From the NCBI GenBank assembly GCA_006218045.1, contig VBWB01000005.1, positions 1-64,000 of the forward strand: 64,000 nt of DNA, read 5' to 3'. Position numbers and translations under genes: made by a program. Of the stretch, positions 25,909 through 35,287 are shown one piece after another. This DNA is from Stygiobacter sp. Its GTDB lineage: Bacteria; Pseudomonadota; Alphaproteobacteria; Rhodospirillales; Magnetospirillaceae. How positions within the stretch are numbered: position 1 is the first letter of the stretch; every line of letters begins with the position of its first letter. The notes beneath the pieces are model-generated. The model did no database searches, had not been told where the DNA came from, and saw nothing but the letters and a program-made list of their open reading frames with translations.

Positions 25909-26217
25909 ATGCAGGTTCGCATCTATCGTCCGGCCAAGACCGCCATGCAATCGGGCAAGGGCAACACCAAGGCCTGGGTGCTGGAATATGAACCGGCGGC
26001 GCGCAAGGACGCCGATCCGCTGATGGGCTGGCTGGGGTCCGACGACACCGCCCAGCAGGTGCGCATCATGTTCGCCTCCAAGGACGAGGCGGTGGCCTAT
26101 GCCAAGCGCAAGGGCCTGGACTTCCAGGTCTTCGCCGAAGCCACCAAGAAGCCGGTCGGCGCCAAGAATTATTCCGACAATTTCCGCTTCGACAAGCTGG
26201 AATTCGGTCGCTTCTAA
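25909..26217 (+). CDS. NADH dehydrogenase (complex I) NDUFS4-like 18 kDa subunit
   Basis: This 102-residue soluble protein matches the ETC complex I subunit family of alphaproteobacteria and mitochondria. It opens with VRIYRPAKTAMQSG and contains WLGSDDTAQQVRIMFASKDE and NFRFDKLEFGRF. In mitochondria this subunit helps to stabilise the peripheral arm near the NADH module. AAGGAG lies eight bases before the ATG at 25909. An upstream in-frame start at 25879 overlaps the tRNA spacer and lacks a site. It lies alone between two tRNA genes. Confidence 0.9.
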   Translation: MQVRIYRPAKTAMQSGKGNTKAWVLEYEPAARKDADPLMGWLGSDDTAQQVRIMFASKDEAVAYAKRKGLDFQVFAEATKKPVGAKNYSDNFRFDKLEFGRF

Positions 26218-26231
26218 GCCCCCGCGCACGG

Positions 26232-26308
26232 GCGCCCTTAGCTCAGTTGGATAGAGCAGCCGCCTTCTAAGCGGCAGGTCGCTGGTTCGAGCCCAGCAGG
26301 GCGCGCCA
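26232..26308 (+). tRNA. tRNA-Arg (anticodon TCT)
   Basis: This 77-base cloverleaf has a perfect GCGCCCT/AGGGCGC acceptor stem, D-arm TAGCTCAGTTGGATAGAGC, anticodon loop CTTCTAA giving TCT, T-arm GGTTCGAGCCC and an encoded CCA. Its 3' end is 30 bases from an AT-richer restriction-modification pair, which fits use of the locus as an insertion site. Confidence 0.95.
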
Positions 26309-26337
26309 AGAATTCTAATGGATCGGGGAAAACGGAC

Positions 26338-26994
26338 GTGACGGGAACACCGCTTACCCTTGACGCACTTCGGTTTGAAGCGGCTGCTTTTGCCGAGGAA
26401 GAAAGCCGATACGGAGAGCCCACATTGTTCGGTGTGACCGACGGCAAGGCCGTTGGAACCTATCTGGAGCATAAGTTCACATCACATCTGATGGCACGGT
26501 ATTCGTTCAGTCAGGGTAATTCAGCCAGTGGTATTGATATCCCCAGTCTGGGGGTTGATATCAAAGTCACGAGCGTAAGGCAGCCGCAATCCTCCTGTCC
26601 GTTCAAGTCGGCCCGTCAGAAGATATACGGCCTTGGCTATCATCTCATCGTTTTCGTTTACGAGAAGATCGACGATGCCATCAGTCGAACCGGGCGATTG
26701 GACATGATGCATGCGATTTTCGTAGATGATAGCCGAACTGCCGACTTCCAGATGACGAGCGGGCTTCTCCAAATCATCAATAATGCTGGTAATGCGGAAG
26801 ATATCGTTGCGTTCCTTCAAGATAGGAACTTGCCAGTCGATGAGGTCGAGGCATGGAGCATTGCGGAAATGGTGCTGAAGAATCCTCCTCAGCAGGGATA
26901 CCTGACCATCTCGAATGCACTCCAGTGGCGTCTCCAATACGGTCGCGTGATTGCCCAAGCTGGGATGGTTGAGGGCATTGATCGGGTTCGATAA
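26338..26994 (+). CDS. Putative type II restriction endonuclease
   Basis: This 218-residue protein is of unrecognised subfamily, next to and overlapping the start of a DNA methyltransferase gene. SGIDIPSLGVDIKVTS around residue 65 reads as a PD-(D/E)xK nuclease core (Asp, then Asp-Ile-Lys). It has no signal peptide or membrane segment. The start is a GTG with a weak GGGGAAAACGG upstream. Base composition is clearly lower in G+C than in the flanking genes, which suggests transfer. The nuclease role is inferred from the motif and the methylase partner, and the recognition site cannot be read. Confidence 0.65.
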   Translation: MTGTPLTLDALRFEAAAFAEEESRYGEPTLFGVTDGKAVGTYLEHKFTSHLMARYSFSQGNSASGIDIPSLGVDIKVTSVRQPQSSCPFKSARQKIYGLGYHLIVFVYEKIDDAISRTGRLDMMHAIFVDDSRTADFQMTSGLLQIINNAGNAEDIVAFLQDRNLPVDEVEAWSIAEMVLKNPPQQGYLTISNALQWRLQYGRVIAQAGMVEGIDRVR

Positions 26995-28496
26995 TGGCTG
27001 AGCATAAAGACCGCGATGTTTTGCAGTACGGGGATTTTCAGACCCCGCCCGAGTTGGCGTCGGAGGTTTGCACGTTGCTCGCCCGTTTGGGTGTAAATGC
27101 ACCGGCTATTCTGGAGCCGACCTGTGGCCGGGGCGCTTTTCTCGCCGCAGCAATAGATGCATTCCCCTCCGCCCGAATCATCTTGGGCGTCGAGATCAAT
27201 GCCGATTATGTCTCTGAGGCGCAAAAGCGTGTTGGGCCGTGGGCTCAGTTGGAGCAGGGCGACTTTTTTTTGACTGATTGGGCGGGGGTTCTTGGTCGTG
27301 ATTGCGGGCCATGGCTCATCCTGGGAAATCCGCCTTGGGTGACCAATGCAGCACTCGGTGTGCTAAAGAGCGCCAATCTGCCGACCAAGAGCAATTTTCA
27401 AAGGCTTCAGGGACTGGAGGCGATCACCGGAAAAGCAAACTTCGACATCTCGGAGTGGATGCTCCTGCGGCAGTTGGATTGGCTGAAGAAGAGCTCTGGC
27501 TGGATCGCGATGCTTGTAAAGACCTCTGTTGCGCGGAAGGTGCTTCGGCAAGCATGGAGGCAATGCGACCCGGTAGGGCGCGCGGCAATCTACAAGGTTG
27601 ATGCCATGTTCCACTTCGGAGCATCAGTCGATGCGTGCCTGTTTGTATTGCCGGTGAATGTTGGTCGCACGTCTTTTGAATGTGACGTATTTGATGCGCT
27701 TAAGGCTGATAGTCCATCCGGAGCTATTGGCTTTCATGATGATATGCTGGTTTCGGATGTTGCCTCGTTTTTTCGACATCGGCATCTCGTTGGTCATAAT
27801 GATGATTACGTCTGGCGGTCGGGGGTGAAGCACGACTGTTCCAAAGTGATGGAACTCGTCAAAGGCGCGGATGGAAGGGTCTTGAATGGCCTGAAAGAAC
27901 GTGTCGAGATCGAACATACGTTCGTCTTCCCCATGCTGAAAAGTTCCGATGTTGCGAGGGGGCGTGTCCGGAACGACCGTTTTATGATCGTTACACAAAA
28001 AGAGGTCGGTGAGGATACTGCTGGAGTCGCCTTGTGTGCCCCTTCCACGTGGCGATATCTCATTGAGCATGGGCAATTCTTGGATGCTCGGGGGAGCATT
28101 ATCTATAAGAACAAGCCGCGCTTTTCAATTTTTGGAGTTGGGGCTTACAGCTTCGCACCTTGGAAAGTAGCCATTTCCGGGTTTTATAAAGAGTTGAATT
28201 TCATGAAGGTCGGGCCGGTGGGGGGAAAGCCCGTCATTCTTGATGATACGATTTACTTTATTTCTTGCAGAACGGAGGATGAGGCGGATTTCGTCTTGTC
28301 GCTTGTCCGGTCGCCGCCCTATTTAGAGTTGATCTCTGCAATGATTTTTAATGATGATAAGCGATCGATAACAGCAGACCTTCTTAAACGTATTTCGCTT
28401 AAGTTAGTCGCCGAGGAACTGCGGTTGTCGGATCGCTACTCAAGCTATGCCAAGCAGGGAGAAACGGGGCAGTTCAGTTTGGCTCTGGGTGCCTGA
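26994..28496 (+). CDS. DNA adenine-N6 methyltransferase (type II restriction-modification)
   Basis: This 500-residue methyltransferase has motif X (YGDFQTPPELASEV), the AdoMet-binding motif I (ILEPTCGRGAFLAAAI) and the catalytic motif IV (LGNPPWVTNAA) in that order, as in gamma-class N6-adenine enzymes such as the TaqI/Eco57I group. The C-terminal half should hold the target-recognition domain. It shares one base with the upstream endonuclease gene. The 3' part is especially AT-rich (some stretches near 35% G+C by hand count), unlike the host genes. Confidence 0.85.
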   Translation: MAEHKDRDVLQYGDFQTPPELASEVCTLLARLGVNAPAILEPTCGRGAFLAAAIDAFPSARIILGVEINADYVSEAQKRVGPWAQLEQGDFFLTDWAGVLGRDCGPWLILGNPPWVTNAALGVLKSANLPTKSNFQRLQGLEAITGKANFDISEWMLLRQLDWLKKSSGWIAMLVKTSVARKVLRQAWRQCDPVGRAAIYKVDAMFHFGASVDACLFVLPVNVGRTSFECDVFDALKADSPSGAIGFHDDMLVSDVASFFRHRHLVGHNDDYVWRSGVKHDCSKVMELVKGADGRVLNGLKERVEIEHTFVFPMLKSSDVARGRVRNDRFMIVTQKEVGEDTAGVALCAPSTWRYLIEHGQFLDARGSIIYKNKPRFSIFGVGAYSFAPWKVAISGFYKELNFMKVGPVGGKPVILDDTIYFISCRTEDEADFVLSLVRSPPYLELISAMIFNDDKRSITADLLKRISLKLVAEELRLSDRYSSYAKQGETGQFSLALGA

Positions 28497-28656
28497 GTTG
28501 GATTGAATTCGTCGATGGAAAGCTATTTCCCTCGCGCAATGACGGAAAACCACAAGCTCTTGCAATCCGCACATGCCTCCGATGCATTGGCGGTGGTGGT
28601 CGGACCATTGCACTTCCCTGTATGCTGCGCCGCAACAATCTGGAGGTTGTTGCATT

Positions 28657-28800
28657 ATGTTGGAAGAATGGATTCATAACCTGTCCCTGGAAGAGCTGCG
28701 CAATATCGCCGGCGACGCCAAGGCGGAAGGCAGCCGCATCTGGCATTTGGCCGTGGTCGAACTGCTGTCGCGTCAAAATCAGGCGGCCCTGGCCGCGTAA
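28657..28800 (+). CDS. Small hypothetical protein, 47 residues
   Basis: I do not recognise this protein. The sequence MLEEWIHNLSLEELR followed by NIAGDAKAEGSRIWHLAVVE reads as two amphipathic helices without signal or membrane segment. GGAGG lies ten bases before the ATG, and codon use looks like that of the host. It sits alone between the restriction-modification pair and the aap operon, after a 160-base leader. A role as a small regulator is possible but unsupported. Confidence 0.55.
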   Translation: MLEEWIHNLSLEELRNIAGDAKAEGSRIWHLAVVELLSRQNQAALAA

Positions 28801-29071
28801 GCTCTGTGCCGCTCTTTACAGCGGTTTTGATCAAGGAAAACGGGGTCGCGCCGTCGACCCCGTCCTTGGTTCGGTCGTCCCGACCTGCTCCCCCCCCCAT
28901 TCGCTTCCTACTCTCCCCGACCGCCAGCACCTTCCTTGCCGGGGTGCTCTGGTAATGACGGTGCCGCCTCCCTACCTGTAATGAAACTTGCACGGTCATG
29001 GTGATACCACCTGGACCTTCGCCGTTTTCCGGCTTAGCCTGTTTCATCCATCAGTCAATGGGGGAGAACCT
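28801..29071. other. Gene-free leader of the aap operon
   Basis: No gene was found in these 271 bases. They hold a hairpin ACGGGGTCG/CGACCCCGT (28840-28863) without a following T-run, then a long pyrimidine-rich tract (about 28885-28940) and a stretch containing TTGCACGG near 28988. The aapJ promoter must lie here, but a convincing -35/-10 or -24/-12 pair was not identified. Confidence 0.5.
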
Positions 29072-30094
29072 ATGAAAGCGTTCAAGGCATGTGCCATCGC
29101 CGCCGCTCTGGCCGTTACCTCGATGCCCGCCTGGGCCGGTCCGACCGTGGACGCGGTCAAGGCCAAGGGTTTCGTGCAATGCGGTGTGAATCTGGGTCTG
29201 TACGGCTTCTCCGCCCCTGACGACAAGGGCAATTGGAGCGGGCTGGACGTTGACGCCTGTCGCGCCGTCGCCGCGGCATTGTTCGGCGATGCATCCAAGG
29301 TCAAGTACACGCCGCTGTCGGCCCAGCAACGCCTGCCGGCGCTGCAATCGGGTGAAATCGACCTGCTGGCCCGCAATACCACCTGGACCCTGTCGCGCGA
29401 CACCGCCAACGGGCTCAATTTCACCGTCACCAATTATTATGACGGCCAGGGCTTCATGGTTCCCACCAAGCTGGGGGTCAAGGCGGCCAAGGACCTGAAC
29501 GGCGCCACCGTCTGCGTGCTGCCCGGCACCACCACCGAGCAGAATCTGGCCGACTGGTTCCGCGCCAACAAGATGACCTACAAGCCGGTGGTCATCGAAA
29601 AGAACGAGGAACTGGCCTCGGCCTTCATCGCCGGGCGCTGCGACGTCTATACGTCCGACGCCTCGCAATTGGCGGCCATCCGCGCCAACGAAATGCCCAA
29701 TCCCGCCGATTACGTCATCTTGCCGGAACTGATCTCGAAGGAGCCGCTGGCGGTGGCCGTGCGCCATGGCGACGACCAGTGGTTGGATGTGGTGCGCTGG
29801 TCCCTCTATGCCATGATCGCCGCCGAGGAAAAGGGCGTGACCATGGCCAATGTCGACCAGATGGCGGCGTCGTCGCCCGACCCGGAAATCAAGCGCCTGC
29901 TGGGCGTGACCGCCGGTAACGGCAAGGCCTTGGGCCTGGACGAGGCCTGGGCCAAGACCATCATCAAGCAGGTGGGCAATTACGGCGAAAGCTTTGACCG
30001 CAATGTCGGTCAGGGCTCGAAGCTGAAGATCGCCCGCGGTCAGAACGCCCTTTATACCCAGGGCGGCCTGATGTACGCCCCGCCGTTCAAGTAA
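29072..30094 (+). CDS. aapJ: General L-amino-acid ABC transporter binding protein AapJ
   Basis: This 340-residue periplasmic protein has a signal peptide (FKACAIAAALAVTSMPAWA then GPTVDAV). FVQCGVNLGLYGFSAPDDKG and DVDACRAVAAALFGD, then LLARNTTWTLSRDTANGLNF, are typical of the AapJ/BztA group that binds glutamate, glutamine, aspartate and other L-amino acids. GGGGGAGAA precedes the ATG. The permease gene follows after 11 bases with no hairpin between, unlike the other transporters in this window. Confidence 0.94.
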   Translation: MKAFKACAIAAALAVTSMPAWAGPTVDAVKAKGFVQCGVNLGLYGFSAPDDKGNWSGLDVDACRAVAAALFGDASKVKYTPLSAQQRLPALQSGEIDLLARNTTWTLSRDTANGLNFTVTNYYDGQGFMVPTKLGVKAAKDLNGATVCVLPGTTTEQNLADWFRANKMTYKPVVIEKNEELASAFIAGRCDVYTSDASQLAAIRANEMPNPADYVILPELISKEPLAVAVRHGDDQWLDVVRWSLYAMIAAEEKGVTMANVDQMAASSPDPEIKRLLGVTAGNGKALGLDEAWAKTIIKQVGNYGESFDRNVGQGSKLKIARGQNALYTQGGLMYAPPFK

Positions 30095-30105
30095 GGCGGG
30101 GGCGT

Positions 30106-31290
30106 GTGTTGAGCGGGCGGCAGGTGAAACAGCCGGCCACATTGCGGGCGCTGGTCTACAGCGCCCGCTTTCGCGGCATCGTCTATCAGGTGGCGGTGGT
30201 GGTCGGGGTGCTGGCCTTGGGCTGGTATCTGGTGCACAACACCTTGGCCAATCTGGCGGCCCGTGGCATCGCCACCGGCTTCGGCTTCATGGGGCAAGAG
30301 GCCGGCTTCGATATCGGCGAGGGTTTGATCGCCTATTCCGCCGCCGACACCTATTTGCGCGCCTTGGTCGTCGGCGTGCTCAACACCTTGAAAGTGGCGG
30401 TTCTGGGCATTGCCCTGGCCTCGCTGCTGGGATTGGTGGTGGGCATCGCCCGGCTGTCGCGCAACTGGCTGGTCGCCCGCCTCGCCACCTTTTATGTGGA
30501 GACGGTGCGCAACGTTCCCCTGCTTTTGCAATTGTTCGTCTGGTACGGCATCGTCACCGCCTTGCCGGGACCGCGCCAAGCCTTGGACTTGGGCTTGGGC
30601 GTGTTCATCTCCAATCGCGGCCTGAAGGTGCCGGTGCCGGAATGGCATGACAGCTATTGGCCGGTCCTGGTGCTGTTGGCGGCGGCTTTCATCGGCCTGT
30701 TCGTGCTGCGGCGCTGGGCCATCAACCGTCTGTACCGCACCGGACGTCCGTTTCCCTGGCTGTCGGTGGGACTGGCCGGGCTGGTGGTCCTGCCCTGGCT
30801 GGGCCTCGTGCTGGTGGGGGCTCCCCTGGTGTGGAGCATCCCCGAGCTCAAGGGCTTCAATTTCCAAGGCGGCGCCGATCTGTCGCCGGAATTCGCCGCC
30901 CTGCTGGCCGGCCTGACCGTCTATACCGCCAGCTTCATCGCCGAAATCGTCCGCTCCGGCATTCTGGCGGTGCCGCATGGCCAGACCGAGGCGGCCTTGT
31001 CCCTGGGTCTGTCGCGGGCCAAGACCCTGCGGCTGGTGGTCTTGCCCCAGGCGCTCAGGGTGATCGTGCCGCCGCTCACCAGCCAGTATCTCAACCTGCT
31101 GAAGAATTCCTCGCTGGCGGTGGCCATCGGCTATCCCGATCTGGTCAGCGTCGCCAACACCGCCATCAACCAGACCGGTCAGGCGGTGGAAGGCGTGGCC
31201 CTGACCATGGCGGTGTTCCTGGTCATTTCCCTGGCGCTGTCCCTGCTGATGAACTGGTACAACGCGAAAGTGGCGCTGGTGAGCCGATGA
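30106..31290 (+). CDS. aapQ: General L-amino-acid ABC transporter permease AapQ
   Basis: This 394-residue membrane permease of the AapQ/BztB type is longer than ordinary polar amino-acid permeases because of its extra N-terminal region and mid-protein insert. YVETVRNVPLLLQLFVWY and IVRSGILAVPHGQTEAALSL carry the permease EAA-type loop. The start is taken as the GTG at 30106. A TTG three bases on is equally possible. The stop overlaps the aapM start (ATGA). It forms the channel with AapM. Confidence 0.92.
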   Translation: MLSGRQVKQPATLRALVYSARFRGIVYQVAVVVGVLALGWYLVHNTLANLAARGIATGFGFMGQEAGFDIGEGLIAYSAADTYLRALVVGVLNTLKVAVLGIALASLLGLVVGIARLSRNWLVARLATFYVETVRNVPLLLQLFVWYGIVTALPGPRQALDLGLGVFISNRGLKVPVPEWHDSYWPVLVLLAAAFIGLFVLRRWAINRLYRTGRPFPWLSVGLAGLVVLPWLGLVLVGAPLVWSIPELKGFNFQGGADLSPEFAALLAGLTVYTASFIAEIVRSGILAVPHGQTEAALSLGLSRAKTLRLVVLPQALRVIVPPLTSQYLNLLKNSSLAVAIGYPDLVSVANTAINQTGQAVEGVALTMAVFLVISLALSLLMNWYNAKVALVSR

Positions 31291-32429
31291 TCAAGCCCGA
31301 AGACGACATCCATAACGCCCTTGCCGCCGCCGACGTGGAAGAACCGTCGCAGGCGGTGGCGCCGGCCAATTCAGTGTGGAAACCGCTGTCTTGGGCCAAA
31401 AGCAATCTGTTCGACAGCGTGCCCAACGCCCTCCTCACCCTGCTGGCCCTGCTGCTGCTGTGGGAAACGGTGCCGCCCTTGCTGTCCTGGGGGCTGTTCA
31501 ACGCCACCTGGAGCGTGGCCGACGGCACCGCCGCCGCCTGCCGCGACGGTACCGGCGCCTGCTGGGCGCTGATGGGGGAAAAGAACCGGCTGATGCTGTT
31601 CGGGGTCTATCCCTATGACCAGCATTGGCGGCCGTTGCTGGCCACGGCCATCGTCATCGCCATGCTGGCCACCAGTGCGCTCCGGCGCTTTTGGCTGCCG
31701 GCCCTGGGCTATGCCTGGCTGGGCGCCGTGGTGGTGGTGGCGTGGCTGATGTGGGGCGGCTTTCTCGGCCTGACCTATGTGGAAACGGCGCAATGGGGGG
31801 GCTTGCCGCTGACCCTGGGGCTGGCGCTTCTGGGCATCGTCCTGGCCTTCCCGCTGTCCATCGTGCTGGCCTTGGGCCGACGCTCGAACCTGCCGGCGAT
31901 CAAGGCCATCTGTACCGGCTATATCGAGCTGGTGCGCGGCGTGCCGCTGGTCAGCGTGCTGTTCATGGCCTCCGTCATGTTCCCGCTGTTTTTGCCCGAG
32001 GGCGTGACCATCGACAAGCTGCTGCGCGCCCTGGCCGGCATGACCCTGTTCACCGCCGCCTATCTGGCGGAAGCGGTGCGCGGCGGTCTTCAGGCCATTC
32101 CGCGTGGCCAGGAAGAGGCCGCCGACGCCCTGGGGCTGTCGTATTGGCGCAAGATGCGGCTGATCGTGCTGCCGCAGGCGCTGCGGCTGGTGATTCCGCC
32201 CATCGTCAACCAGTTCATTTCCTGCTTCAAGGACACCTCGCTGGTGACCATCGTCGGCCTGTATGACCTGCTGGCGGCGACCAAGGCGGCCTTGGCCGAT
32301 CCGGAATGGCGCCCGTTCTTCGTCGAGGGCTATGTGGCCGCCGCCCTGGTCTATTGGTGTTTTTGCTTCTTCATGTCCCGTTACAGCCAGTGGCTCGAGC
32401 GCGAGCTTGCCACCGGCACCCGCCGATAG
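31287..32429 (+). CDS. aapM: General L-amino-acid ABC transporter permease AapM
   Basis: This 380-residue membrane permease is of the AapM/BztC type. The conserved loop AVRGGLQAIPRGQEEAADAL and the segment YIELVRGVPLVSVLFMASVM identify the family. The first 35 residues are hydrophilic. The ATG at 31287 overlaps the aapQ stop. A long frame upstream inside aapQ is a shadow and was not used. The gene is followed by aapP after eight bases. Confidence 0.92.
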   Translation: MIKPEDDIHNALAAADVEEPSQAVAPANSVWKPLSWAKSNLFDSVPNALLTLLALLLLWETVPPLLSWGLFNATWSVADGTAAACRDGTGACWALMGEKNRLMLFGVYPYDQHWRPLLATAIVIAMLATSALRRFWLPALGYAWLGAVVVVAWLMWGGFLGLTYVETAQWGGLPLTLGLALLGIVLAFPLSIVLALGRRSNLPAIKAICTGYIELVRGVPLVSVLFMASVMFPLFLPEGVTIDKLLRALAGMTLFTAAYLAEAVRGGLQAIPRGQEEAADALGLSYWRKMRLIVLPQALRLVIPPIVNQFISCFKDTSLVTIVGLYDLLAATKAALADPEWRPFFVEGYVAAALVYWCFCFFMSRYSQWLERELATGTRR

Positions 32430-32437
32430 GAGCCCTT

Positions 32438-33196
<759 letters not shown>

Positions 33197-33235
33197 AGCC
33201 CTGTTTTCGCATCGGGCGGCATGCTAGGTTGCGCC

Positions 33236-33844
33236 ATGGCTTGGCAGGACTACATACCCGAGGATATTCGTGACCTGTACGAGGTTCACGACTACCACCA
33301 TGCTGCGGCGGTCCTCGCCAATGAGTTTCCTCAGGAATTCGGCCAAATCCTTCAGGCACTCCGGCAATTTCGCATCAGTGTCGCCGATATTGTCAGTGCC
33401 GGCGGCAACGAGAGCAACATACCCAAGATCGTTTCCGGGATTTTGCGTCCCTTGGGGTGGCGCGAGGAGAAGTTGCAGGCGGAACTGGTGGTCGATGGTC
33501 AGCCGGTCCGGAGTGATACTCACTGGGTGGATTACGTTAAAGGGCGGGTGGCCTTCGATCTGGAGTGGAACAGCAAGGATCAGACCTTTGATCGGGATCT
33601 GTTCGCTTTTCGCAATTTCCACGAATATGGAAAGATTTCCGCCGGAATTCTGCTGACTCGCAGCGCGGCCTTGAACGATGTGTTCGGTCAGCTTGGGGTT
33701 AAGGCCAAATACGGGGCCTCGACCACTTGGATGGGCAAGCTGTTGCCGCGACTGAGTGCGGGCCGGGGCGGGGGGTGCCCGATCCTGGTGTTTGGGATCA
33801 CGCCCATGCTGATACACGATCTGAATGAAAGGCCCGCCGAATGA
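33236..33844 (+). CDS. BglII/BstYI-like type II restriction endonuclease
   Basis: This protein of about 202 residues resembles the BglII/BstYI nuclease family. DYVKGRVAFDLEWNSKDQTF (about residues 98-117) gives the acidic and Glu-x-x-x-Lys residues of the nuclease core, and the central YEVHDYHHAAAVL and SNIPKIVSGILRPLGW segments fit. Enzymes of this family cut GATC-centred sites, so a GATC-containing target is a reasonable guess. The start is uncertain (33221 or 33236). It overlaps the methylase gene by four bases. G+C is somewhat below that of the neighbours, which suggests acquisition. Confidence 0.72.
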   Translation: MAWQDYIPEDIRDLYEVHDYHHAAAVLANEFPQEFGQILQALRQFRISVADIVSAGGNESNIPKIVSGILRPLGWREEKLQAELVVDGQPVRSDTHWVDYVKGRVAFDLEWNSKDQTFDRDLFAFRNFHEYGKISAGILLTRSAALNDVFGQLGVKAKYGASTTWMGKLLPRLSAGRGGGCPILVFGITPMLIHDLNERPAE

Positions 33845-34488
33845 AGACGGCGAATCAGGACCTGCTGCATCGGGTCGGGACGGCCAAGTTCAAGACCATC
33901 CTGGCCGATCCGCCATGGCGGTTCCAGAACCAGACCGGCAAGGTCGCCCCGGAGCACCGGCGCCTTAACCGCTACGGCACCATGACCTTGGACGATATCA
34001 TGGCATTGCCGGTCCAAGAGGTGACGGAAGACACGGCGCACCTGTATCTCTGGGTGCCGAACGCGTTGCTTCCCGAAGGGCTGGCGGTACTGCGGGCCTG
34101 GGGGTTCGAGTACAAGACCAACTTGATCTGGCACAAGGTGCGTAAGGATGGTGGGCCGGACGGACGCGGTGTCGGTTTCTATTTCCGCAACACCACGGAA
34201 CTGATTTTGTTCGGCGTGCGGGGTAAGAATGCCCGAACCCTGGCTCCTGGGCGTCGGCAAGTGAACATCATCAAGTCCATGAAGCGCGAACATTCGCGCA
34301 AGCCGGACGAGATGTACGAATTGGTCGAGGCTTGCTCTCCCGGCCCGTTCCTGGAGATGTTCGCGCGCGGCTCGCGCCCCGGTTGGACCAGTTGGGGAAA
34401 CCAAGCCGACGAGTACTATCCGACCTGGGACACCTATGCCAACCACAGTCAGACCGACAGGGATGATGTGGTGGCGATCGCCGAATAA
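33841..34488 (+). CDS. MT-A70 family adenine-N6 methyltransferase
   Basis: This 215-residue methyltransferase has the catalytic DPPW (KTILADPPWRFQNQTG, residues 18-33), the LYLWVPNALLPEGLAVLRAW strand-helix and the NTTELILFGVRGK motif of the MT-A70 family. It should methylate adenine in DNA and protect against the endonuclease encoded directly upstream, whose stop overlaps its start. MT-A70-type enzymes occur in phages and in some restriction systems. BglII itself pairs with an N4-cytosine methylase, so this pairing is notable. Confidence 0.85.
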   Translation: MKTANQDLLHRVGTAKFKTILADPPWRFQNQTGKVAPEHRRLNRYGTMTLDDIMALPVQEVTEDTAHLYLWVPNALLPEGLAVLRAWGFEYKTNLIWHKVRKDGGPDGRGVGFYFRNTTELILFGVRGKNARTLAPGRRQVNIIKSMKREHSRKPDEMYELVEACSPGPFLEMFARGSRPGWTSWGNQADEYYPTWDTYANHSQTDRDDVVAIAE

Positions 34489-34509
34489 GCTGGTCGTGGG
34501 TTTTCAGCC

Positions 34510-35280
34510 ATGAATCTCTCCGTCATCGAAGTCGGCAGCGGCGCACCGCTGGTTATCCTGCATGGGTTGCTGGGCTCGGCCCGCAATTGGGGCGGCATCG
34601 CCACCAAATTGGGCGAAAGTCATCGGGTCATGGTCATCGACATGCCCAATCACGGCGCCTCGCCGTGGTCGGAAAGCATGGATTATCCGTTCATGGCCCG
34701 TCAGATCGCCGCCTTCATCAAGGCACAGTGCGGCGGGCGGGCGGCGGTGATCGGCCATTCCATGGGCGGCAAGGCAGCGATGATGCTGGCGTTGACCCAG
34801 CCGCAAATGGTCGAGCGGCTGGTGGTGGTCGACATCGCCCCGGTCAAGTACACCCACACCTTCGCCCCCTATATCAAGGCCATGCGCGCCGCCCCCATCG
34901 CCACCGCCCTGCGGCGCGGCGACGTGGAACTGGCCATGCATGGGGTGATCGATGATCCCCGCGTGCGCGCGTTCCTGATGCAGAATCTGGACGGTCAGCC
35001 CGGCTCATATCGCTGGCGGCCCAATCTGGCGGTCCTGGGCGCGGCCATGGACGATATCCTGGGCTTTCCCCATGTGGCCGACGGCATCCATTATGACGGC
35101 CCGGCCCTGTTCCTGCACGGGGCGCAATCGGATTATGTGCTGCCCAGCCATGAGGACGTCATCCGTGGCTTCTTCCCCCGGGCCACATGGCAAGCGGTGG
35201 AGGGGGCGGGGCATTGGGTCCATGCCGACAAGCCGGCGGAATTCACCCAGGCGGTATTGGACTTCCTCGGTCTTCCGTGA
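34510..35280 (+). CDS. Alpha/beta hydrolase (esterase, YbfF-like)
   Basis: This 256-residue cytoplasmic hydrolase has the nucleophile elbow GHSMGGKAAMMLAL (Ser near residue 83), the Asp in LHGAQSDYVLPS and the His in EGAGHWVHADKP. The opening VIEVGSGAPLVILHGLLGSA is the oxyanion strand. The length and motifs fit small esterases of the YbfF type. The substrate is unknown. It runs convergently towards nudC, and the two stops are only a few bases apart. Confidence 0.85.
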   Translation: MNLSVIEVGSGAPLVILHGLLGSARNWGGIATKLGESHRVMVIDMPNHGASPWSESMDYPFMARQIAAFIKAQCGGRAAVIGHSMGGKAAMMLALTQPQMVERLVVVDIAPVKYTHTFAPYIKAMRAAPIATALRRGDVELAMHGVIDDPRVRAFLMQNLDGQPGSYRWRPNLAVLGAAMDDILGFPHVADGIHYDGPALFLHGAQSDYVLPSHEDVIRGFFPRATWQAVEGAGHWVHADKPAEFTQAVLDFLGLP

Positions 35281-35287
35281 AGATGCT

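Noticed and set aside
26318-26341. A seven-codon ORF overlapping the GTG start of the nuclease gene
   Set aside because: It has no ribosome-binding site and its overlap could easily be chance.
26338-28800. Duplicate of the tRNA-Arg 3' end as an att site
   Set aside because: No copy of the tRNA 3' end was seen downstream of the restriction-modification pair, so integrase-mediated insertion is not supported.
28840-28863. Hairpin in the aap leader considered as terminator or riboswitch
   Set aside because: There is no T-run and no recognisable riboswitch motif.
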